From Actinomycetes bacterium (GTDB lineage: Bacteria; Actinomycetota; Acidimicrobiia; Acidimicrobiales; Palsa-688): 33,935 nucleotides of DNA. A program made the translations under genes and the position numbers. Numbering within the stretch: position 1 is the first letter of the stretch; the number at the start of each line of letters is the position of its first letter. The stretch is taken from contig JAJZDJ010000017.1 of NCBI GenBank assembly GCA_021828685.1, positions 1 through 33,935 on the forward strand, read 5' to 3'. The notes beneath the pieces are model-generated. The model made no database searches. It saw only the letters and a list, made by a program, of their open reading frames with translations, and was not told the DNA's origin. Below are positions 22,069 through 29,812 of this stretch, piece after piece.

Positions 22069-22662
22069 ATGGGTATTCCTGTATCGAGCCTCTCCGACGA
22101 AGCGTTGCTCAGCGGGTTCGCGAGCGGGGACAGGGAACTTTCGGTTGCATTCATCCGTCGCTTCCAGTCGAGGGTCTACGGCGTCGCCTTGGCAGTCCTC
22201 GGTGACCAGACAGGTGCGGAGGACGTGGCCCAACAGGCATTCGAGCGGGCGTGGCGTCACGGGTCGGTCTACGACGCGAGGCGCGGGTCGGTCGGAACAT
22301 GGCTCGCCGCTATCACCCGGAACCTGGCGATCGACTCCACCCGAGTGAAGAAGGCGTATCCGGTGGAGATCGGCGCTCTCCTCGCGGCCATGTCGGCCGG
22401 CCCGAATGACCCGGAGGACAAGGCCCTCGAATCGGAGTCCCGCCGCGAAGTTGGGCGAGCGTTGCGCCAGCTTCCACCCGAGCAGGCCCGGGCGGTTGTC
22501 CTCGCGGCCATGGTCGGCATGTCGGCGTCACAGGTCGCCGCGGCCGAGGGGATACCCCTCGGAACGGCGAAGACCCGGATCCGTTCCGCGATGAGGCGCC
22601 TCCGCGACAACCTTCGCGACCCCGTTCTCGACGTGCGAGTTGTGGAGCCGGCAAGTGACTGA
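22069..22662 (+). CDS. ECF-type RNA polymerase sigma factor
   Basis: An alternative sigma factor (197 aa) with region 2 (about 25-90: FIRRFQSRVYGVALAVLGDQ, AEDVAQQAFERAW, GTWLAAITRNLAID) and region 4 (about 130-180: LPPEQARAVVLAAM, SASQVAAAEGIPLGTAKTRI). The linker and DNA-recognition helix are intact. The downstream gene encodes its probable zinc anti-sigma factor, overlapping by eight bases. The divergent secreted-repeat lipoprotein is a likely target. The arrangement resembles SigK/RskA-like envelope or redox stress systems. The inducing signal is unknown. Confidence 0.93.
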   Translation: MGIPVSSLSDEALLSGFASGDRELSVAFIRRFQSRVYGVALAVLGDQTGAEDVAQQAFERAWRHGSVYDARRGSVGTWLAAITRNLAIDSTRVKKAYPVEIGALLAAMSAGPNDPEDKALESESRREVGRALRQLPPEQARAVVLAAMVGMSASQVAAAEGIPLGTAKTRIRSAMRRLRDNLRDPVLDVRVVEPASD

Positions 22663-23398
22663 CATCTTTCAGCCTCCCGCTCACCCCGAGGCGCTACCCG
22701 AATTCGCCTTGGGTGTTCTCGATCCCGAGGAACGCACGTCTATGCTCGCGCACCTCACCCATTGCGCAACGTGTCGGGAGGAGCTGCACGAGCTGAGCGC
22801 AGTCGCCGATCGGGTGGCCGCGCAGGCCCCGCCGGTAGAGCCGCAGGCGGGCTTCGAGGACAGGGTGCTCGCTCGCCTCGACGGGGTCGGTGCTCCTCGT
22901 GCGTTGATTCCACACGGACTTGCCGCTTCCGGCGTCCGACGGGCGTCCCGCACGGCAGCCAATCGGGGTGATCAGCGGCGTTTCACATGGCGGCAGGTGG
23001 CGGCAGTCGCTGCGGCGGCGTCGATCGTGGTGGGTGCCGGCACTGCTATAGGTATGGCGGCAGGGAGCACTTCGAGCAACAACCCTGTGGCTACGGGCGC
23101 TACCACTGGAGGGTGGTACGCCACGCTTCTGGTCGGGCCGTCCGGGCCGGTCGGAAAGGTCTTCGTCGACTCCGACGGCCACCCCTGGATGTCGATGGGC
23201 ATTTCGGGTAGCAATCTGGGCACCCTGCGTTGCGAGCTGGTTAGCCCGTCCGGGAAGGTCGTGACGCTCGGAACTTTCGAGGTGTCCTCCCAGGGTGGGT
23301 ACTGGGCGACTTACATCCCCTCGGCAGCCGATGGCGCCACGATCGTCCGGTTGGTCGACACATCGGGGAAGATGGTGGCCACCGCTACGATGCGCTAA
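22655..23398 (+). CDS. Zinc-binding transmembrane anti-sigma factor (RskA-like)
   Basis: This 247-aa protein would hold the ECF sigma factor at the membrane until signalled. The GTG at 22655 has a GGAG site and overlaps the sigma stop; a TTG at 22640 is less likely. The N-terminal zinc anti-sigma motif is H33-LTH-C37-AT-C40. A transmembrane helix follows near 110-132 (QVAAVAAAASIVVGAG). The outer domain (YATLLVGPSGPVGKVFVD, ending TIVRLVDTSGKMVATATM) is the RskA-type C-terminal sensor fold. The HxxxCxxC motif suggests redox or zinc-dependent release, alongside regulated proteolysis. Confidence 0.9.
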   Translation: MTDIFQPPAHPEALPEFALGVLDPEERTSMLAHLTHCATCREELHELSAVADRVAAQAPPVEPQAGFEDRVLARLDGVGAPRALIPHGLAASGVRRASRTAANRGDQRRFTWRQVAAVAAAASIVVGAGTAIGMAAGSTSSNNPVATGATTGGWYATLLVGPSGPVGKVFVDSDGHPWMSMGISGSNLGTLRCELVSPSGKVVTLGTFEVSSQGGYWATYIPSAADGATIVRLVDTSGKMVATATMR

Positions 23399-23419
23399 GC
23401 GACAAAAGGAGCTTGACCG

Positions 23420-23662
23420 GTGGACGACCTTGAAGTAGTAGCCCGTATCAACAAGCTGACTGAGGAGGAGCACCTCCTCCAGCAGGCCCACGTGGGCGAG
23501 CCCCTGACCGGCGATGAGCTCGATCGTCTGCGTTCGGTCGAAGTGGCCCTCGACCAGTGCTGGGACCTGCTCCGCCAGCGACGCGCCAGGCGGAACGCCG
23601 GAGCCGACCCAGACGACGCCGCCCTTCGAAGCGAGGACACGGTCGAGCACTACCGCCAGTGA
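23420..23662 (+). CDS. DUF2630 family protein
   Basis: An 80-aa soluble helical protein of the actinobacterial DUF2630 family. The diagnostic central segment is VALDQCWDLLRQRRARR, with TEEEHLLQQAH upstream and a DTVEHYRQ ending. The GTG at 23420 follows AAAAGGAG. It lies 21 bases after the anti-sigma gene and could be co-transcribed. The function is unknown. Confidence 0.93.
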   Translation: MDDLEVVARINKLTEEEHLLQQAHVGEPLTGDELDRLRSVEVALDQCWDLLRQRRARRNAGADPDDAALRSEDTVEHYRQ

Positions 23663-23687
23663 GCGGAGTCTCGCTTGCTGCGCCTGC

Positions 23688-24614
23688 TCACAGGTTGAAA
23701 GCTAGCTTGAGGCCGGGAACCGGCCATTGCGTAGCGTAAAGGCGCCCCCGGCCCGAGGAGGTGATGTAGGCAGTGCGCATGTCCGGTCCTCCGAAGCAGA
23801 TGTTCGTCACGAACGGGTCCGGTTCGGGCACTCCAACCTGCTCGAGGAGCGACCCGCCGGGGCTTATGACACTTATAGCGCCGGTGATCAGTGTCGCAAC
23901 GCACACGTTGCCATCCGAGTCGACCGCCAGGGAATCGAGCAGCTGGTAGCCGTCGAAGCCCCACAACAACTGCGCCCCACCCGGTCCAATGCCGGTGCGG
24001 GCCACTTTCCCTGGGCTTTCGACGTCCCAGGCCCACACGCGGCCCGGCCCGGTCTCGGCCACGTACACGCGACTGCCGTCCGGGGACAGCCCGACGCCGT
24101 TTGGCTGGGTGAGAGGGTACACGACTTCCTCCACCGAGCTGCCGTCGGGTTTCGCGTAGTAGAGTCCTCCGAGGTCGTTCTCCCTCCGACGGGTCTTGCC
24201 GAGGTCGGTAAACCAAAAGCCGCCGGTTTGATCAAACACGATGTCGTTCGGTCCCCGCAACTGGTTGGCACCCACATGCGTGTAGATGTCTTTAACCGTC
24301 CCGCTCGTGGGGTCGACCCGCTGGATCCTCCCCCCGCTGTAATCGCTGGGCTGGTGCCCGGGCGCGAGCAGGCCGCCCAGGTCGTGCCACTCGAACCCCC
24401 CGTTGTTGCAAACGTAGAGCATCGAGTCCGGCCCGACGGCGATTCCGTTAGGTCCCCCTCCGCACACGACGAAGCGGTCGAGCGTCCCGTCCTCGACGTT
24501 GACTCGCGTCAAATGACCGCTGTAGATCTCGACGAGGACCACCTTGGAGTCCGAGGTCACGACAGGACCCTCGGGAAAAAGAAGCCCTTCGGTTATCAAC
24601 TGGAAATCTGCCAA
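23688..24614 (-). CDS. SMP-30/gluconolactonase-like lactonase
   Basis: A 308-aa six-bladed beta-propeller enzyme that would hydrolyse a sugar or other lactone using a divalent metal. Metal ligands expected for the family are visible: the glutamate in LLFPEGPVV (about residue 15), asparagine in TQPNGVGLSPDG and aspartate in LLDSLAVDSDGN. Other propeller signatures are GGPNGIAVGPD and RGPNDIVFDQTGGFWFTD. It starts at TTG 24614 behind an AAAGG site. It follows the SDR gene on the same strand by 44 bases, so a two-gene operon is likely, consistent with an alcohol-to-lactone-to-acid route. The actual substrate is unknown. Confidence 0.9.
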   Translation of the reverse strand: MADFQLITEGLLFPEGPVVTSDSKVVLVEIYSGHLTRVNVEDGTLDRFVVCGGGPNGIAVGPDSMLYVCNNGGFEWHDLGGLLAPGHQPSDYSGGRIQRVDPTSGTVKDIYTHVGANQLRGPNDIVFDQTGGFWFTDLGKTRRRENDLGGLYYAKPDGSSVEEVVYPLTQPNGVGLSPDGSRVYVAETGPGRVWAWDVESPGKVARTGIGPGGAQLLWGFDGYQLLDSLAVDSDGNVCVATLITGAISVISPGGSLLEQVGVPEPDPFVTNICFGGPDMRTAYITSSGRGRLYATQWPVPGLKLAFNL

Positions 24615-24658
24615 CTCAAGCGCCTTTCTCGAAGTGTCTCCACCATTCGCGTAGGTGT

Positions 24659-25390
24659 CTAGCGAAGTGACATGCCCCCGTCCACTCCCAGCACCTGGCC
24701 CGTGACGAAACCGCTGGTAACCAGAGCGAGGATTGCTTCGGCGACGTCGTGCGGTAGAGCTGAGCGGCGAAGGGGTGCCTGCGAACGGACGGCCTCGCGA
24801 ACGGCGTCCCAGTCAGCGGTCCACGGGGTGTCGACGAGGCCGGGGGCCACGGCGTTGACCCGTACCTCGGGTGCGAGCGCCTGGGCCAACAGAAGCGTCA
24901 TATGGTTGAGGGCGGCCTTCGACGCCGCGTAGGGGATGGAACTGCCGACGGGTCGCACTCCCGCCAGCGAGCTCACGTTGACGACGACGCCAGACCCGTT
25001 CGCTCGTAGAGCAGGGAGCGCGGCCCTCGTCATGTGCCAAGCCCCAAGAACGTTGACGTCGAAGATCCTTCTCCAAACCTCGTCGGTGGCTGCATCGAGG
25101 TCCGCGTGAGGGATCACCTTCGTCGTTCCGGCGTTGTTGACGAGAATGTCGATCCTTTCGAAACGCTCGATGGTGGCGTCGACTAGCGCACGGCAGGAGT
25201 CGTCGTCGGCTACATCTCCCTGGACGTACAGGCCTTCGGGCAGGGAGTCGGCGACGCGGCGCCCTTCGTCAACCGACGAGGACGAGTTGACCACCACAGA
25301 CGCGCCCGCTGCTGCGAAAGAGCGCGCAACGGACTCGCCGATACCGCTCGACGCTCCTGTGACGACCGCAACTTTTCCTTCCAGGTCCAC
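24659..25390 (-). CDS. Short-chain dehydrogenase/reductase (SDR, classical)
   Basis: A 243-aa NAD(P)-dependent oxidoreductase. The nucleotide-binding TGASSGIG is at about 11-18, NNAG is near 85-88, and the catalytic serine is in VNVSSLAG. The catalytic pair is YAASK (about 148-152), followed by VNAVAPGLVDTPW and a GQVLGVDGGMSL C-terminus. The GTG start follows GGAGGG. The sequence is FabG-like but isolated from fatty-acid genes. Because it is upstream of the SMP-30 lactonase on one strand, it may make that enzyme's lactone substrate. Confidence 0.92.
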   Translation of the reverse strand: MDLEGKVAVVTGASSGIGESVARSFAAAGASVVVNSSSSVDEGRRVADSLPEGLYVQGDVADDDSCRALVDATIERFERIDILVNNAGTTKVIPHADLDAATDEVWRRIFDVNVLGAWHMTRAALPALRANGSGVVVNVSSLAGVRPVGSSIPYAASKAALNHMTLLLAQALAPEVRVNAVAPGLVDTPWTADWDAVREAVRSQAPLRRSALPHDVAEAILALVTSGFVTGQVLGVDGGMSLR

Positions 25391-25473
25391 GGTTTCCCTC
25401 CTTGGCTTGCGATGCTAGGCGGCGGACGAGCAGTCGTGGCGAGCCGATCGGCCGGACTTGGTGCTAGTAAGGG

Positions 25474-26409
25474 ATGGTGCGGCTTCGTATTTTCACAGAA
25501 CCACAACAGGGCGCGACCTACGACGACCTCCGCAGGGTTGCCCTCGAGGCGGAAGAGGCAGGGTTCGACGCTTTCTTCCGCTCCGACCACTACTTACGAA
25601 TGGGGGGAGGAGACCCCGGCCCTGGCCCGACGGACGCCTGGATCACCCTCGCCGGGCTGGCACGCGATACCGAACGTATCCGTCTAGGCACTCTTGTCTC
25701 CAGCGCCACGTTCCGACTTCCGGGGCCCCTTGCAGTCGCCGTCGCTCAAGTCGACTCGATGAGTGGCGGCCGCGTAGAGCTGGGCCTGGGCGCAGGATGG
25801 TTCGAAGCCGAGCACCGCTCGTACGGTATCGACTTCCCACCAACGGGAGAACGCCTCGAGCGTCTCACCGAGCAACTTTCCGTCATTCGTGGCATCTGGG
25901 TGGCAAGCCCCGACGATCCCTTCGACTTCGACGGCCGCTACTACAGCGTTTCGTCGAACAACGGCCTGCCAAAACCTCTGCAGAAGCCACATCCCCCGTT
26001 GATCGTCGGAGGGGCTGGACCGAAGCGGACCCCCGCGTTGGCCGCCACCTTCGCCGACGAATACAACCTGCCCTTCGCCTCTCTGGAGCTCTTTACTGAA
26101 CGCCAGACAGACGTCGAGAGAGCCTGTGAGGCGATAGGGCGCGACCCGAATACCCTCACCCGCTCCGTAGCCCTCGTAGCGTGCTGTGGCAGAACAGAAG
26201 CCGAGTTCGTACGAAGAGCGGTGGCGATCGGCCGCGAACCTGACGAGCTTCGCGCCAATGGGGCTGCCGGCGCCCCCGACGAAGTCGTCTCGAAGCTCGA
26301 TGCGTACCGCCGAGCCGGCGCAAAGGTCGCATATCTTCAGATTCTCGACTTGGCTGACCTCGAGCACGTGCGCCTGCTAGCCGAAGAGGTCATTCCTGCG
26401 CTCGATTGA
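25474..26409 (+). CDS. LLM-class F420-dependent oxidoreductase (TIGR03560-like)
   Basis: A 311-aa luciferase-like TIM-barrel oxidoreductase likely to use coenzyme F420. Supporting segments are EEAGFDAFFRSDHYLRMGG, TERIRLGTLVSSATFRLPG, SGGRVELGLGAGWFEAEH, PPTGERLERL, and KPHPPLIVGGAGPKRT with DEYNLPF. It is divergent from the SDR gene by 83 bases. The ATG at 25474 sits four bases after an extended -10-like TGCTAGTAA, so the exact start (ATG, or the GTG one codon on) and any leaderless mode are uncertain. The substrate is unknown. F420 use supports actinobacterial origin. Confidence 0.9.
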   Translation: MVRLRIFTEPQQGATYDDLRRVALEAEEAGFDAFFRSDHYLRMGGGDPGPGPTDAWITLAGLARDTERIRLGTLVSSATFRLPGPLAVAVAQVDSMSGGRVELGLGAGWFEAEHRSYGIDFPPTGERLERLTEQLSVIRGIWVASPDDPFDFDGRYYSVSSNNGLPKPLQKPHPPLIVGGAGPKRTPALAATFADEYNLPFASLELFTERQTDVERACEAIGRDPNTLTRSVALVACCGRTEAEFVRRAVAIGREPDELRANGAAGAPDEVVSKLDAYRRAGAKVAYLQILDLADLEHVRLLAEEVIPALD

Positions 26410-26465
26410 CCGGCTCCGGGCCCTCGACGTGTTTGTAGCGCTATCGTCCCTCGGGTTGAACGCGC

Positions 26466-27161
26466 TCAGGCGTGCCTCACCTTGGTAGCCCAATCCAAGA
26501 AGCGCTGTATCTGCGGGTGCGACGGAGCATCCTGGGGTCTGTTCGGAACGCTCCCATCGTGGTTGCGAGGCTCGATTCGCGCCGCAAGATTGAAGCGGTG
26601 ACGCAGCCGGTCGGCGTCGCGACGCCCAGCACCGGGCGGGACGAGCCCTCCGGGTTGACCATGACGGGTTGCCCAGGCGACCGCAGCGTTCACGTTGGTC
26701 GTAGCGTTTATGCCGAGTCGGTCAAGGGTCTCCAGGTCGGCCTCCGGTGGTATGGAGTTCTGGGCAACCGGCGGCGCAAGCACTGCGGCGAGCAACCTGG
26801 CCGGTTCGGCTAGGGAGCTGCGATGGTAGAAGTAGTCGGCTTTTGCTTCGCGCATCCGCCGGCGGAGAGCGTCGTTGAAAAAGTGCCCCGTGATCACGAC
26901 TATCGCCAGGGTTCCGGGCGGCCGCTGTAGTCTCATTGCCCGGACAACGGCCACCCCGGGGAACTGGTCTCCGTTCAACTGGTCGTCGGCTGCGTCGACG
27001 ATGGCGACGTCAACGCCTGCCCAGGAACGCCCGTCCTCAAGGGCGTCGTTGTGGTTGACGACCGCGACCACCTCAACTCCGGGATCAGCTGAAAGTACTT
27101 CCCTCATTCCAAGCCGGCCGATCGCTTCGTTGTCCACTATGGCAACCCGGACCGTGTGCAC
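26466..27161 (-). CDS. Response regulator with unusual C-terminal domain
   Basis: A 231-aa protein with an N-terminal receiver domain (VRVAIVDNEAIGRLGMREVL, the phosphoacceptor D in VDVAIVDAADD, and the IVVITGH strand). A C-terminal region follows with LDRLGINATTNVNAAVAWA and HPQIQRFLDWATKV. It does not show the standard LuxR/NarL helix-turn-helix signature, so DNA binding is unproven; it may be a divergent actinobacterial class. The lysine expected after ITGH appears to be missing (ITGHFF). The start GTG at 27161 lies seven bases after TAGAGT, again leaderless-like. A GTG at 27188 is an alternative. No sensor kinase is adjacent. Confidence 0.75.
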   Translation of the reverse strand: MHTVRVAIVDNEAIGRLGMREVLSADPGVEVVAVVNHNDALEDGRSWAGVDVAIVDAADDQLNGDQFPGVAVVRAMRLQRPPGTLAIVVITGHFFNDALRRRMREAKADYFYHRSSLAEPARLLAAVLAPPVAQNSIPPEADLETLDRLGINATTNVNAAVAWATRHGQPGGLVPPGAGRRDADRLRHRFNLAARIEPRNHDGSVPNRPQDAPSHPQIQRFLDWATKVRHA

Positions 27162-27311
27162 GCATGAAACTCTAGGTTGCGAACGCACTGGTCCGCGCGG
27201 TCAGCACGGGCTGAACGCGCGCAGCGCAGCATCCCACCACGCCGGGGGTGCTTATATATCATCTGACGGTTCGTGGCATCTCCGCTGGCATCACCTGCGG
27301 TCTCCACGCAC

Positions 27312-27363
27312 CGCTCGCTATGTCTGTCATCGACTGGAGGCAGGATGGCAGGCATAGCGAGCG
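27312..27363 (+). promoter_or_regulatory. 19-bp stem-loop covering the start of the phosphatidyltransferase gene
   Basis: The left arm 27312-27330 pairs along its full length with 27345-27363 (17 Watson-Crick and 2 G-U pairs). The 14-base loop (27331-27344) carries the ribosome-binding GGAGG at 27336-27340. The right arm begins with the start ATG at 27345. Folded, the start codon would be paired and the Shine-Dalgarno exposed in the loop. This would be a candidate translational control element or RNA-binding target. Confidence 0.65.
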
Positions 27364-28043
27364 AACGAGCTCGCATGGCCGTAGGCTCGCCTACCGTGTC
27401 ATCGCCGACGACGCCGCACCGCCCATCCGGACGCCGGCGCAGAGTCGGCGAGGATCGGATCCTGTCGCTTCCCAACGTGGTAACCACGGTGCGGCTGGTG
27501 CTTGTCCCGGTCTTCGTGTGGCTGCTGATACAACCCGGTCACCGCGACTGGTTCGACGCGGCGGTCCTGCTCGCGGTGCTGGGCTCCACCGACTGGATAG
27601 ACGGGCAACTCGCACGAAGGCTCGACCAGGTTACGAACCTCGGAAAGGTCCTCGACCCGACGGCCGACCGGGTTCTGCTCGCCACCTCCGTGATCGGCAT
27701 CCTCGCCGTCGGCGCTGTGCCGGTCCCGATAGCTGTTATCGCAATGGTCCGCGAGGGGCTGGTTGCTGTCGCCGCGATCGCGCTCGCAATGGCCGGAGCA
27801 CGTCGAGTCGACGTGACCATGATCGGAAAAGCCGGAACGTTCGGCTTGATGTGCGCCTTCCCGCTGTTCCTGGCTGGCCATTCGACCGTGGGCTGGCATC
27901 ATGTCGCAATCATCCTCGCCTGGATCGCGGCGACGGTCGGGCTTGTCTTCAGCTGGGCTTCTGTCGCCTTGTACGTTCCACTCGCCCGTGCAGCGCTGCA
28001 AGAAGGTCGACGAGCGAGGCAGGGAAGGAGTGGAGGGTCGTAA
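27345..28043 (+). CDS. CDP-alcohol phosphatidyltransferase (PgsA-like)
   Basis: A membrane enzyme (232 aa) that transfers a phosphatidyl group from CDP-diacylglycerol to an alcohol such as glycerol-3-phosphate. The family motif DGxxAR(x8)GxxxDxxxD is complete: DGQLARR followed by GKVLDPTAD. Several hydrophobic helices surround it (LLAVLGS, VIGILAVGAVPVPIAVIAMV, AIILAWIAATVGLVFSW). The first 40 residues are polar. The ATG at 27345 is chosen for the GGAGG site four bases upstream; the frame is open further upstream but without a site. Whether it makes phosphatidylglycerol phosphate, cardiolipin or phosphatidylinositol-type products cannot be told. A long stem-loop covers its start. Confidence 0.88.
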   Translation: MAGIASERARMAVGSPTVSSPTTPHRPSGRRRRVGEDRILSLPNVVTTVRLVLVPVFVWLLIQPGHRDWFDAAVLLAVLGSTDWIDGQLARRLDQVTNLGKVLDPTADRVLLATSVIGILAVGAVPVPIAVIAMVREGLVAVAAIALAMAGARRVDVTMIGKAGTFGLMCAFPLFLAGHSTVGWHHVAIILAWIAATVGLVFSWASVALYVPLARAALQEGRRARQGRSGGS

Positions 28044-28088
28044 AGCTGTACAGCCCTTCCGCATTTGAGTAGCGTCTCGAACCGAGTC

Positions 28089-28103
28089 TTGACGCTGCGT
28101 CAA
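28089..28103. promoter_or_regulatory. Palindrome upstream of the alpha/beta hydrolase
   Basis: TTGACG-CTG-CGTCAA is a perfect 6-bp inverted repeat with a 3-base spacer, 28 bases before the ATG at 28131. It may be an operator overlapping a -35 box (TTGACG). No regulator gene is adjacent, so this is inference. Confidence 0.4.
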
Positions 28104-28130
28104 CTTAGAGTGAGAGGGGAGAAAGCGACG

Positions 28131-28955
28131 ATGGGACACTGCGATCTCGGCGAGGTCCGCCTGTTCTTCACCGAGGACGGTTCTGGCGACCCACCGATCC
28201 TGCTTATCCACGGATGGACGTGTGATTCACACGACTGGAGCTGGCAATTCGACGCTTTCACAGGTTCGCACCGTGTTGTGGCCGTCGACCTTCGCGGTCA
28301 CGGTCGATCCAGCACACCGTCGTCGGGCTACAAACCGGCAACGATGGCAGCCGACCTCGCAGGGCTGGTCCGCTCCCTCGGCCTCCCCCCGGTCGTGGCC
28401 GTTGGTCACTCGATGGGCGCCCTTGTCGCCAGTGCCCTTGCGGTCGAGTACCCCGAGCTCGTACGAGCGGTCGTAGCCGTCGATCCCGCTTACGGGCTTG
28501 CCGGAGAGGTGGCCGCAGCGGTCCCTGCGCTGTGCGACGCTATGGCCGTCCCTGGGGGACTTGACGTCGTGGCGACAGTTTTAGGTGGCATGGAAGGATC
28601 CGACACGTCAGCGGCACTGCGCAATTGGCATCGCCGTCGGGTTCTCGGAATGGACCAGGAGGTCGTCGCAGCCTGCGCACGTGGGATGTACAAGGATGCC
28701 GACCAATTCGGTCTTCGACAGGCGGCATCGGACTATCTGCGGAAGCGTTCCTGCCCGACGCTTGCGGTGTGGGTGTCTGCTGAAGCCGCTCAGTGGGAGC
28801 AGTCCCTCATGGACAACCCATCGGACAAGTGCGTCAACTGGAGCGGGGCCGGCCACTGGCTCCACCAAGAGCGCCCCGAGGAGTTCAACGAGCTCGTACT
28901 CGCTTGGGTGCGTGTGTTACCGGATGCGGTGACCGGCTCGGGCCCAAACAACTAG
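28131..28955 (+). CDS. Alpha/beta hydrolase
   Basis: A 274-aa serine hydrolase. The oxyanion HGW motif is in LLIHGWTCDSHDW. It also has VAVDLRGHGRS, the nucleophile elbow GHSMGA near 96-101, and the catalytic histidine in GAGHWLHQERPEEF near the C-terminus. The acid residue is less clear; the usual strand reads TLAVWVSAEAAQW. The ATG at 28131 has a GAGGGGAG site. Substrate (ester, lactone or epoxide) is not inferable. It stands between the phosphatidyltransferase gene and the small Xre-linked regulon. Confidence 0.87.
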   Translation: MGHCDLGEVRLFFTEDGSGDPPILLIHGWTCDSHDWSWQFDAFTGSHRVVAVDLRGHGRSSTPSSGYKPATMAADLAGLVRSLGLPPVVAVGHSMGALVASALAVEYPELVRAVVAVDPAYGLAGEVAAAVPALCDAMAVPGGLDVVATVLGGMEGSDTSAALRNWHRRRVLGMDQEVVAACARGMYKDADQFGLRQAASDYLRKRSCPTLAVWVSAEAAQWEQSLMDNPSDKCVNWSGAGHWLHQERPEEFNELVLAWVRVLPDAVTGSGPNN

Positions 28956-28959
28956 TGGA

Positions 28960-28999
28960 GTCAAGTGTCCTTGACATCATCGTTAAGTCAAGGTACCTT
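28960..28999 (+). promoter_or_regulatory. Promoter with overlapping CCTTGAC...GTCAAGG operator
   Basis: CCTTGAC (28969-28975) and GTCAAGG (28987-28993) form a 7-bp inverted repeat 11 bases apart. TTGACA (28971-28976) serves as -35 and TACCTT (28994-28999) as -10 with a 17-base spacer. An extra half-site, GTCAAG, lies at 28960-28965. The same design precedes the Xre gene at 30025-30056, so Xre probably binds here. Confidence 0.7.
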
Positions 29000-29039
29000 T
29001 ACATGGAGGTATAAAGACTTACCACAAGGAGGCCGAACA

Positions 29040-29345
29040 ATGGAACAGCAAGCCGCAACCATCCACCTTCACCGCCGCCTCAGGCCGGCGCAGCCACTCC
29101 TCATCTACACCGTCGACGTCGACGGCCTGCCCGTCGCAGAATTGGCTGTCGCGCAAAGCTGCTCCCTCCAAGTCGCTCCAGGGCTACACCAGGTACAGGC
29201 GAGGGTTCTTTGGATGTCCAGCTTGAACCTGGAAGTTGAAGTCGACGCAGGTACGTCGGTCACGGTCGAGATCAGTCCTGATATGAGGCACCTGTGGAAC
29301 ATGTTCGCTCGACCCAAGAAGTTCCTTCAAGTCCAAGCTGCGTAG
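29040..29345 (+). CDS. Small beta-rich protein, likely controlled by the nearby Xre repressor
   Basis: A 101-aa soluble protein with alternating beta strands: LLIYTVDVDGLPVAELAVA, QVAPGLHQVQARVLW, then LNLEVEVDAGTSVTVEI. This suggests a small beta-sandwich of the PEGA or carboxypeptidase-regulatory-like sort. No signal peptide or transmembrane helix is seen. The ATG at 29040 follows AAGGAGG, a strong site. Its promoter carries the same inverted repeat as the Xre promoter, and a hairpin follows its stop. The family is not recognised with certainty. Confidence 0.8.
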   Translation: MEQQAATIHLHRRLRPAQPLLIYTVDVDGLPVAELAVAQSCSLQVAPGLHQVQARVLWMSSLNLEVEVDAGTSVTVEISPDMRHLWNMFARPKKFLQVQAA

Positions 29346-29360
29346 AGCACGTATCGCCGA

Positions 29361-29395
29361 AGCGCCGGACCTCGCCTTCGCGAGAGCCCGGCGCT
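29361..29395. terminator. Bidirectional hairpin terminator between convergent genes
   Basis: AGCGCCGG (29361-29368) pairs with CCGGCGCT (29388-29395). Inside, CTCG at 29371 pairs with CGAG at 29381-29384, making a long interrupted stem. It lies 16 bases after the stop at 29345 and 28 bases before the stop of the convergent membrane gene. T-richness after the stem is modest on the plus strand (CTCTGCGCTTCT). Confidence 0.6.
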
Positions 29396-29422
29396 CTCTG
29401 CGCTTCTGTGGTGGTCAGGTTC

Positions 29423-29812
29423 TCAGAGCGCGCCGTAGACGCGGATGCTCACGAGATAGGCAAGTCCGCTAGAAATGTAGATCGCCTCGTACGGCCAGTA
29501 GGTGGCGTCGAGGGATGCCGCGATCACGCAGGCAATGACGGATCCCGCCACGGCTACAATTGCGCTCGCACGAGAGGCTTTCAGGCGCACCAGTTCCTGA
29601 CGCTCGTCGGAATGATGCGCTAGCACCGCTCCGACGTCGGAGTCTTGGGTGCTGACTCCAAACAAGACGACGACCGCCAGTAGTGTCACTAGCTCGCCGA
29701 TGGGTATCGCCTCCCAGTGGTGCTGGCCGAGCCCCACCGAGAGCGAGATCGCAGTGCCGCCGATGCCCGCTATGAGCGGGACCCACAGCCGACCGTATTT
29801 GGTGCTGGTCAT
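29423..29812 (-). CDS. DUF2178-like four-helix membrane protein
   Basis: A 129-aa protein with four hydrophobic segments (LWVPLIAGIGGTAISLSVG; IPIGELVTLLAVVVLFGV; SAIVAVAGSVIACVIAASL; AIYISSGLAYLVSIRVYG). A polar loop in the middle holds DERQELVRLKASR, as in DUF2178 proteins. It is the second gene of a two-gene operon with the Xre regulator, overlapping by four bases. Such pairs are frequent, and the membrane protein may modulate the regulator. The function is unproven. Confidence 0.85.
   Translation of the reverse strand: MTSTKYGRLWVPLIAGIGGTAISLSVGLGQHHWEAIPIGELVTLLAVVVLFGVSTQDSDVGAVLAHHSDERQELVRLKASRASAIVAVAGSVIACVIAASLDATYWPYEAIYISSGLAYLVSIRVYGAL

Noticed and set aside
23727..24662. 311-aa plus-strand frame opposite the SMP-30 gene
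   Set aside because: Shadow; the minus strand has the metal-ligand and propeller motifs.
27248..28072. 274-aa plus-strand frame overlapping the phosphatidyltransferase
   Set aside because: Arg/Gly-rich with no motif. The overlapping frame carries the complete CDP-alcohol phosphatidyltransferase motif.
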